Assembly: GCA_002205965.3 (NCBI GenBank)
Contig: NADL03000492.1
Span: 1,116,001-1,180,000 of the forward strand
DNA length: 64,000 nucleotides
Origin: Kappaphycus alvarezii
Taxonomy: Eukaryota; Rhodophyta; Florideophyceae; Gigartinales; Solieriaceae
Reading direction: 5' to 3'
Part shown: piece after piece, positions 55,801 through 64,000 of the stretch
Numbering within the stretch: the first letter of the stretch is position 1
Layout of the letters: every line of letters begins with the position of its first letter
The notes under the pieces: model-generated
Told to the model about the DNA's origin: nothing
Seen by the model: the letters and a program-made list of their open reading frames with translations, nothing else
Database searches by the model: none
Position numbers and translations under genes: made by a program

Positions 55801-58800
55801 TCAGCCGACCTTATGTCAGATTAAATTATATCCAGTTGAGGATCAAAAGACCATAACGGCTTTAGTATATTAAAATATAAAGAAATTTTCCCCTCTCGAG
55901 ACTTCGATACCAGAAAAATACTTCGTAACTCTCAAATTACATGTTTTTATTTGATATAAAGTACAGAATCGATTGGTGTTCATCAACATAATTAGTAAAG
56001 CACAAGATCAGCATTCAGCCCGTTTCAATAAAAAAAATCAGGAAGAAGTAGATTGATAAAAAATCATTTTGATGAGGAACGAAACAAAGCCAATTAAGTT
56101 CTCGACTATCTCTTCCGTAACGTCGGATTCAATTCACGTTTATGAGATTGTTTTGGAAGGTATTATTTAACTCACTTAGGACTGATTCAATATTGTATTA
56201 TAAACTTTTTCCATAAACTGAGTATCTCCATACAGGTTTAGATTATCTTTAACTAATACTATTTGACTAAAAATTTAAAATTACTCATCAGTAGCTAGTT
56301 TACAAAAATTGAGGGAAGGAAGCATTAAAGTGATTTGATCAATCAAAGTCTTAATTTTTCCATGGCTGCTCTCCTTACTCGTTTTCAGGATAATAGATCT
56401 GTGTCTCGTGATATATGTCTTTGAAAAAACTTTGGAGAGAAGTAGTTAGTCAACTTGTTTCCATAAGATTTATTACACCCCTGACAACTTTTCAACAGTA
56501 CAATTGCTGTTTACCGAAGTGATCAAGTACTTAAACTATTTGAGCCATTTTTTCAGGGAGACTTATTTGTAGAGTTTCCATCACTGATCTTCGTGGTATA
56601 TAATTGTTTCCACTGTTACAAATGCATAAAATTTCAATGTGGGATAGAGGGATAATATTTTGAGGTTTAAACTTTTTAATTCATATCCTGCTAATTTCAA
56701 TATTGGATCTAACATACTAGAAAATTCGCACAGATCTATTATCTAACTGAAACCTATGCACCACTAAATCAAGATCAATTTTAAGAAAATGAGTAAATTC
56801 TAATTATTCATCTCTCAAGAAGGGAATTTTGCCGGGATTTACAGTTACAGAGAATATTTTCGAGGATAAAAGGACTTTTCCACTAAAAGGCTTCGTTTAA
56901 ACTTTATCTTGGCTCTCTAGAGAAGGTTTTGAGCACTTAATTTTCGGTAGAAGTATAATATTTTTTTCGTTTTAATATTTTAATATTTTAAATAAGCTTA
57001 TCAAAAAAAATTTGATCTTTATAATTTCTGCATTCAGATGGAAAAGTTTACTTACAATGGAAAATTATTAATAATTACTTTCTTTTCTCGTCAGATTGCC
57101 ATAAGGGCCGACCAGATGCGAAAAAGGTGAATTAATCTGAATTTTCAATCACAAAACAGCTAAAATTTGTACCGCACTCATAATTCAGTACAGCTTCTGG
57201 TAGATATTAAAATATTATTAATCCCGCCCATAAAAATTACTTTATCCTTTCTAATCAGATGTTTCAAAGGTCCAAATATTTTAAGGGATAATGACATGAA
57301 ACTAAAAAGGAAACTTGAAATACCTGGAAAGTTTCTCAGGTCTGTTGGATACTCAAGTTATAGCGAATTTTGTGAATTAAATTTTATTAGAATCGAAAAG
57401 AATTCATTAATTCCTCAATCGAGCTAGTTTAATTTATGAAGAAAGCAAAATAATACTTATTTTGGGAAGCATGAGATCATTGTAATGTCAAAAGCCTTCA
57501 AATAGTTAGAATAATGCTTAAAAATAACCGTGCTAGTATCTTCGCTGCTTCTCGAACTTTAAAAGGCAACCTGTGAAAAAATGGTAGGAAATTGATGAAT
57601 TTAATCTATACCCAGCTCAATATTGTCAAAATGGATGCAGTTGTACTGATAGGGGTGCACTGGAATTGAAGGTGTAACGAAGCTGTTCCTTAGCTTCAGA
57701 AAATTTCCAGGCAGCTCTAAATATTTCTTGCTACATTTTTATAAGCACTAATTTCAGTATAATTTTTTTTTAATTTCCGTTAAAATCAACTATAACTTTT
57801 TAACTATAACATGAATATAAAATTGAGAGAATATTCATTCTGGTTTTCCTTATGGCGTTAACTAGGATTGATGCAGCTCATAATACCAATAAGACTGCCA
57901 AAGTGAACGATAGAACTCACCGATACTTTGTTGCTCTAGTCAATTCACCAGATTAGTCAATTATAACTCAATTAAAATATATAATTTTCGTTCAAACTTT
58001 ATGAGTCTTTGAGTTTCTCCACGATCACCTATTTCTCAATTTAGTCTCCTCAAATACTGTGTACAGCGAAACACCGTATTAATAAATATTTCATTGAACA
58101 AAAGAGTGAATTAGAATCAATAAAAATACAAAAATTGATGTGAAATTTAGAGTAACCATGATAACACCAATAGCAAAGATAAGTCATTTGGAAGCATTAC
58201 CAGTCGAATAAACCTACTCACGCAGCACCATGGAATTTGGTCTTTCGCATTTTTACTGGTTCGTTGTATTTTCTATTATACTTTTAGTTTTATTGAAGTA
58301 ACTAGGCTTTGAAACTACCATTTATATTAAACCTGTGCGACACAGAAAGCATTTTGTTGTATAAGGGAAGCATATGTATCATTTTTCCCTTTTTGGCTAT
58401 GTTAATATCCTCCGTTTGACTCCTAATTTTAGGTTTAGTGTACTTTATTCTCCAATTCCAAAATTATCAATACGATTAACATTGAAAAACAATTAAGCAG
58501 AATGGTATGTCTAATTTGCTATTTATGAGCTCTTTTCCACGGACAATTTTTACAACTTTTACCTTAAGTCACTTTCCTTTCCATTTGAATAGCCCACAGA
58601 TTTTTTTTAGGGCCTGTCGAGTTGGAAAAACTACAATTCATACTCCACAATGATCTTTACCAATTAAAATTTTGGGAATGCTTGACAAGGATAAGTTTAG
58701 GGGCTTTCTGTGAGTCAAATTTATATTGAAAATATCACTATGATAGGTAACTAAAGCGAGGTTGGCTCTAAAATATAGAGAAAGTCCCAGAAATATGATC

Positions 58801-59299
58801 CTCCAAACTAGAGTTGAATGACACATAATACAAGCTTATGATAGACCATACAATTTAATTCTGCAATGTATCTGTGGAATGCATGAGTTATACTCAGTGA
58901 TACGTTAAATAAAACAGATGAAAAGCCAAAAGACGGTGAATGCGATCTTTCGTAACTATCAAGTATGGCTAAAGCAATTTTCTTTAATAAGCACACTTTT
59001 GCCTCATGTAGAGTAGGATTCTGCAGTTAAAAACTCGAAATAAGTATAATTGCACATTTTAAAGTTACTCAGTGAGCGGTTATAGAGTTACATAGAAACA
59101 ATTTTAAAACGTTTACCGGATTCGCATCGCCTCTTCAACTACCGATTTCAGCCATTATGTCATACCTCTGCATCAATTCCTATCAGACTAGTAATAATGC
59201 TGATGTAAAAGAATTAAAAATATTTAGGGAGTACATAATGTGACCTACCGCTTTTTTATGGTGAGAATGAGATCAGTTCACTCGACAAGCTTTTTTATC
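52848..59299. other. AT-rich gene-free block, left part
   Basis: About 6.5 kb of visibly AT-rich DNA (roughly one third G+C by eye) with stops in all frames and no recognised gene. Near 53975 a short stretch (ATTTTAAAGCTTGTTCAT) resembles the HPDAF tail once more. Small TTTTAATA runs occur near 56975. It is probably old transposon DNA mutated toward A+T. Confidence 0.45.
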
Positions 59300-60560
59300 T
59301 TCATGAGAACCAGTAACTGTTACTGCTTCAAATATCATCACTGCAAGAGTTCATTTCAATTGAGCAATTATCAGCAAGCAATTTTGAACTAATTAAACGA
59401 TGCTGCCTGGCAATGACGCTCCATTTAAATATTCTCAGTGAGGAAATCCAAGCTACGAAACCATAGTCTTCACAAATGGTCAATCCATAATACAAATCAC
59501 CGATAGTGACGGGCGAAGTCTGACATGGTACTTGCAGTAGATACCTACTGCTTGCCACAGATGAAGAAAAGAGTAAAAAGGAGCCCCATAATCTATGATG
59601 TTAGAGTTTGTAGCCAAAAAATATATAGTAACTAATGCAAAAAAATTTTAATGTCAATATTTAGTCCAATGATTTGCCCCTAAATCACGCTTCCTTGGTA
59701 TTTAGACCTACTAATTGCCCATATTTTCAGAAAATAGGTGTTAGCACTGTATTATTTTCTTTCTTTGAACTTTAGAAGAGAATACGTCAAAAATCATTAT
59801 TAGTGTTCGATCATATCGCACAACTGATAAATGATTCGCTTCATTTTCTCTACTTTAAATGGAATTATGCCAGTTGAAATTTTATGTTACGAATATTATT
59901 GCGCCGTACTATTCATTGTGATGCGTATGAACGAACTGCAAGATAGTGCTGAACAAAGAATAAAGCACTTCACCCGTATTGAATCAATTGTATCTTTCCC
60001 TCTCACTTCTTCAGTGCCAAAACAGATAATACAAGTTCCTTTGATTCATATTTCTCTACGACACACGAAGACGTAAATTGAGGACACTTGGGGTGTTTGG
60101 GGGATGTAAGTATTCCATTGAATTCCTCATATGCTAACTTCACTTTTTTCTATTCAAATATCTTACCTACCGAATTTCTAGCACGAAGAATGGATGAAAA
60201 ATCTTATAAACTTATCTAAGACTCTTTGCTAGTACCCAGAACATCTTAGAAAGCTTCGTAATTCTTTGGTAGGTCCGTCGACCTCCACACTATCGATTGT
60301 GTCAATTTCCTTTTTGATTGCAAAGATATCAGTTGAATCCACCTTATGTCCCAGAAAAGAAATGAAATACATTATAAAGTTGTATCTCGTGAGTTTCAAC
60401 TCTTAACTCGTCTAAAATTGCTCAAAATACACTCTGGCTCTTTTCCACATGTTCCTTGGAATTAAAACAAAAAATGCTAATCCCTGCATGATTATATCCA
60501 TTTTTCAAACAATGGAGGTATAATCATGAGCCTGAATGGTTTAATATCGAATTAAAACGT
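59300..60560 (-). mobile_element. Decayed Ty3/gypsy RT-RNase H trace in the AT-rich block
   Basis: On the minus strand a FLGHKVDSTDIF-type segment followed by TKELRSFL lies near 60350-60255, the usual late-RT motif of gypsy elements (FLGH.V...GI...; ELRSFLG). Before it, near 60450, is a SKEHVE segment, and after it, near 60110-60000, an AYEEFNGILTSPKHP segment matching the start of gypsy RNase H. Order and spacing fit one element. It is heavily broken and much older, or differently mutated, than the gypsy element at 41.8-47.7 kb. Ends cannot be seen. Confidence 0.5.
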
Positions 60561-63480
60561 ACTTCGCCGAAATATTAAGGGTTTTCTCAGAACTCTCGCT
60601 CATTTGAGTTTTCCTGAACAATGAATAAACAAAAGGTCAAGAAATCAGTTCCTACTCACAATTAAAAAAACCATTACTTATAATTTTTACAATTATTACA
60701 TTAATGATTTCATCTATCATTTACATGCTCTATAATACAAACTAAATCGACGTAAATATTCCATACTCAAGGACGTGACAACATAAAATAACCAAAGGTG
60801 ATGCCTGTGTAACGATTCTTGCTCTGAAAATGATAAAATCTCTTACCATACTATTTTCAAGTTCTTAGCTCCGTATTTTGGTCATTTTTATGGATGGTAG
60901 CCGCTTTCTTTAACTAAACGAAATGATTGATGGTCAACAAGAAAGGTCGATTCTAATTTATATTCCTTACTATTAAAAAGATTCCATGCTGCGAATAACT
61001 TATACCTACTTGTAAATTCGTTGTTAGATAGTCTAATGGGGCTCACACAGTTACTTTGAATTCATCTTGGTCCTTCCCATTGGATATTATTGGGCGAAGA
61101 ATCAAGACTACATAATTTTTACCTTTTTTAACGCAAAAACAGGTATTAATTGTTCCATTTAAGAAAATGGGATATCCTGAGGTGTCTAGAAATATTTTTG
61201 TATCAGGAGATAAATCTGCACTTGGATTTCTTTTGTCCTTTTACCTGCATTTTCTTTTTTCCCGTACTCCTGAAGTCAGGATCCATAAGAATAATAATAT
61301 TTTACGAAGAAATATTTTCATAAATTTGTCCCTTTCAAAGTCTATGAACATTCTGCGAGCCTTCGTTATAGGTCTACCGATAAATATACAACTGGTATTA
61401 TTACCAACTGGTGGAAGCGTTAGGTCCCTTAACAATTTAGGTGCATCTTTGTAGGTACATATTTGTAGTACAAACAAATTAGGCGACAAAACCATCATAA
61501 ACCGTTCTCCATCTGGTTTTTTCGACTAAAATGCAGAGCGTTTTAAAGAACCCGTTCGAAATAGTATCTGAAAACGAACAAGAGTACAATGAAATTCACG
61601 CCTCAGAGCCATAAACTCGTAGTTTGGCCAACTGCATATGACTTCGGGACATCATAACTGCTTCAAAAGTTTTTTGATTGCTGTACCACAGGGATTTTTG
61701 ATCTGTTATCATCAATTATTTACTTCTTCCTGGCTTGAAATGGCTTATATTCTTGTTCATAATTTTTTGGAATAAATTTTGGGTGGTTTAGAATCCTTTG
61801 CATTGGTAGTCCGACTCAGTTTTCATAGGAGAATTGGTTGTTAACAATTTTTACGTCCTCTACTATTTTTCATACTATTTCGGCTTGTCCTAGTTTTCCC
61901 TCGAAGAAGAGAACCTTCTTTTCGTAATTACTTTTCACATTTTTCTTGGTTTCGACTTAGTACGCACGCCTTCTCTTGTTCATCAAAGATTTTGCTTCTT
62001 AGTATTAATTTATGCGGAGAGTGAAGAAAGAGTTCCTTTCAAAAAATTCTGGATAATCACTTCACCTATTTTCAGTTTTTTAGCGACCACAGCATAGTTC
62101 GACTCCTGCTCATGGACCTTTCTTGCGTCCTGCTTCACTCCTGTTGGTTTCTTATATATATTGACAATCCAGGTCAGTTTAGACAATTCATGTGCTACCA
62201 AATGCACCTTGATTTAAACATTCTTGATACTTACATCTCATTGGACCAGAATTTTTTGCCGGGGTGACTTGCAAAGGGCCAATTTCCAGTGGATTTCGTA
62301 AAAATCCTTCAAGTCTTGTGCAAGCTTGCGTACTCTTCCGAGCCACCGAAGGAGAGAACCTGGTCTATTTAAACATGCTAAAAGTCAAAAGAGCGCAATC
62401 TTCAAGAACTCAGATGATCCTCAAATACAATTTTCCATTTGGCGTTTCTATCTGTTGGTATGAATCGGGCATTTTATCCGCAAGTGGTTGAGATTTTGGA
62501 CATTTACGAATTTATTTTGAGTTTTATCTGTATGAGCAAATTTACGGATAATAATACAACAAGAAATTCTTAATCTATGCAATCACCCATATTTATACGT
62601 TACTGAAAAAATGGTCGAAAGGGAAGTTGAATAGAAAACTCTGTACACATGCTCGCAGCTACTTTTCTTCCCTTTTTCTTACCTATTACCGCTTTAATAA
62701 CTAGCGAAAACAGATCAATAATTTTCAGACACCATTTCTTCGGTTGGAAAAATGGACTTCTGAGGCAAAAATCGATTCAAAGGAAATCTTTTCTACCATC
62801 TACAAAAATACAATAAAAACTTTGTTTTTCGTGAGCTTTATAATATTAAATTTCTTTTAATTCCTCGATTCGAAGGCCTAGGGCTTTACTAAATATTTTC
62901 TCTTTGTATGTTCAGTTTTCTGTCTTTTTGCTTTTTTGTCCTCATTTTTTCCGTATTTTCAGAACAATTCAGTAAGAAAGTAGATCTACTAAATTTAGTT
63001 CTTTTAGGCAATTCATTAGGTCTTTCTGCGTTCTTTCTCTGCGAAGATTGGTCCCGAGGTCGATCGTCTGGACGGACCTAAAGTTGCAGAATTCGTACTG
63101 TAGGGGATTCTCTTTTCAATTCAATCTTTTTTCTTGCCCTCTTATGCCTGCTATGGGCCCCGTGGACTTAATTCTGGTCCCCAATAATGAGATAAATGTC
63201 ACAGATGCAGCAGTAAAATGTTAGCTTCTTCTTCCTCCTGTTCTTCTACCTCCTCTGACTTTCTTCTAGGGCATTGAAACCAGGAGTGCCAGAAGAATCG
63301 TTCCTCTTTCGTGCTACGGAGGAAGCAGTGACAGAGAGAAGTTCATGAGTAGTAATAAGATGACGGAGAGGAGCCACATGTTATGGACTACTTTTAACCT
63401 GCCGCCGGTAGCCACACATCGGCGAAGCAGATCCAGTCAAGATAAAACTTTTCTTCTATCCGGAACCATCGGAGCCCTCC
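60561..63480. other. AT-rich block, right part; composition returns to normal near 63.05 kb
   Basis: No gene recognised. 61241..61498 is open on the minus strand but unassigned. The shift back to balanced composition occurs near 63050, just before possible host exons. Confidence 0.35.
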
Positions 63481-63550
63481 CTTTTCCAAATCTCGACGGA
63501 AATTAGTCTGCGAAATTAAATGCCTTCTACTACAAAATCCCATGGAATTC

Positions 63551-64000
63551 TTACCATTCTTTCTCTTGCAGATTTAATTTTCCCTTTGCATCCGGGTCGT
63601 TTTCCAAGGACGACATCCAAAGCTGAATACCCTGGTAGTCTCGTTGATCTTCAGGACTTCTCAGAGACGTCTTTGACAACTTGACAAGTCTAAATCGGAT
63701 CACAGGAGCTTTCAAACAGCCAGTGGAGGTATGCACCATTGACCTTCGAGCTAGGTACCGAAAGTCCAAAGAGACAAGTTGAACCAGCAGTTATTTGGGT
63801 ATTTCCCCCTGTACAACGATATCCGCACCGTAAGTCTTGAGAGATAAGTGACCTTACTGCTGCCAATCTCCACAGGATCGAACTGAGAGATATTTGGTTT
63901 GGTTGTGGATACTGGCGGTGGGGTGTTGGTGATCTGTTCCGTGGATCTAGGTGGTGGGATTGCAGGAGTCTTTTCCTTGTCGATCAACCTCGGAATAGTA
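63551..64000 (-). CDS. Possible exons of a host gene entering from the right edge
   Basis: On the minus strand a Pro/Thr-rich frame (TPAIPPPRSTEQITNTPPPV) runs in from the edge to about 63871, where GTAAGG could be a splice donor. A TACCTAG acceptor near 63752 is followed by a coding-looking frame (APVIRFRLVKLSKTSLRSPE, then RDYQGIQLWMSSLENDPDAK) to 63551, and the codon phase fits that junction. It may end there or splice again: another coding-like piece (LRWFRIEEKFYLDW) lies near 63440. I recognise no domain. The intron model (about 120 bases) is inference. Confidence 0.35.

Noticed and set aside
52848-63050. A mitochondrial insertion (NUMT) to explain the AT-rich block
   Set aside because: No mitochondrial gene or intron-ORF motif seen, whereas gypsy RT and RNase H traces are present.
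1-64000. CRISPR arrays, tRNA or rRNA genes, telomere repeats
   Set aside because: None seen on either strand by eye; the pol III-like boxes belong to a dispersed repeat, not a folded tRNA.

Overview
The window looks like repeat-packed DNA from a filamentous fungus, most likely an ascomycete with a truffle-like (Pezizomycetes) genome. That placement is an inference from the mix of transposon families, the scarcity of host genes and one long AT-rich block; no rRNA, tRNA or marker gene confirms it. I see one intact, ordinary protein gene (31838..33178, minus, 446 aa, possibly an alpha/beta-hydrolase fold). Almost everything else is transposable elements in several layers of nesting, plus a few host-like gene remnants.

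Layout. 1-6 kb: a broken LINE on the minus strand with an RT and a C-terminal restriction-like endonuclease, split by a long LTR. 6-9 kb and 16.3-18 kb: two halves of what is probably one Ty1/copia (GalEa-like) fossil, separated by about 7 kb that contains a CACTA/Plavaka-type transposase and a repeat called family R here. 18.5-19.7 kb: an FG-nucleoporin-like pseudogene. 20.1-21.3 kb: a PIF/Harbinger-like transposase. 22.1-24.2 kb: a Ty3/gypsy gag next to its LTR. 25.2-31.1 kb: a second GalEa-like copia fossil, split by a nearly intact solo LTR. 31.8-33.3 kb: the 446-aa gene and its TATA box. 33.9-38.6 kb: remnants of an unrecognised multicopy coding family (called HPDAF here) and loose copies of its tail. 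39.05-40.58 kb: another LTR, lying between 62-bp direct repeats. 41.8-47.7 kb: a broken Ty3/gypsy element with a family R copy inside its RT region. 48.9-49.6 kb: a 219-codon frame with three TAA codons. 50-52.9 kb: further HPDAF and R copies. 52.6-63 kb: AT-rich, gene-free DNA holding a decayed gypsy polymerase. 63.5-64 kb: possible exons of a host gene that runs off the right edge.

The most interesting object is the roughly 1.5 kb LTR family with four copies (3670, 22841, 28932, 39054). Each copy carries, upstream of its TATA box and therefore in U3, an open frame or its remains for a strongly acidic protein of about 180-190 aa. The protein has a conserved N-terminal basic segment, a SUMO-interacting-motif-like core (VIVISDSSDE) and a conserved C-terminus. 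One copy sits directly against a gag-like frame in the same orientation, which ties the LTR to a Ty3/gypsy family. An ORF in U3 recalls MMTV sag or lentiviral nef in layout only.

All calls come from reading the sequence and remembered family motifs; no database search was run. Virus-like elements are described as fossils, without their individual lesions.
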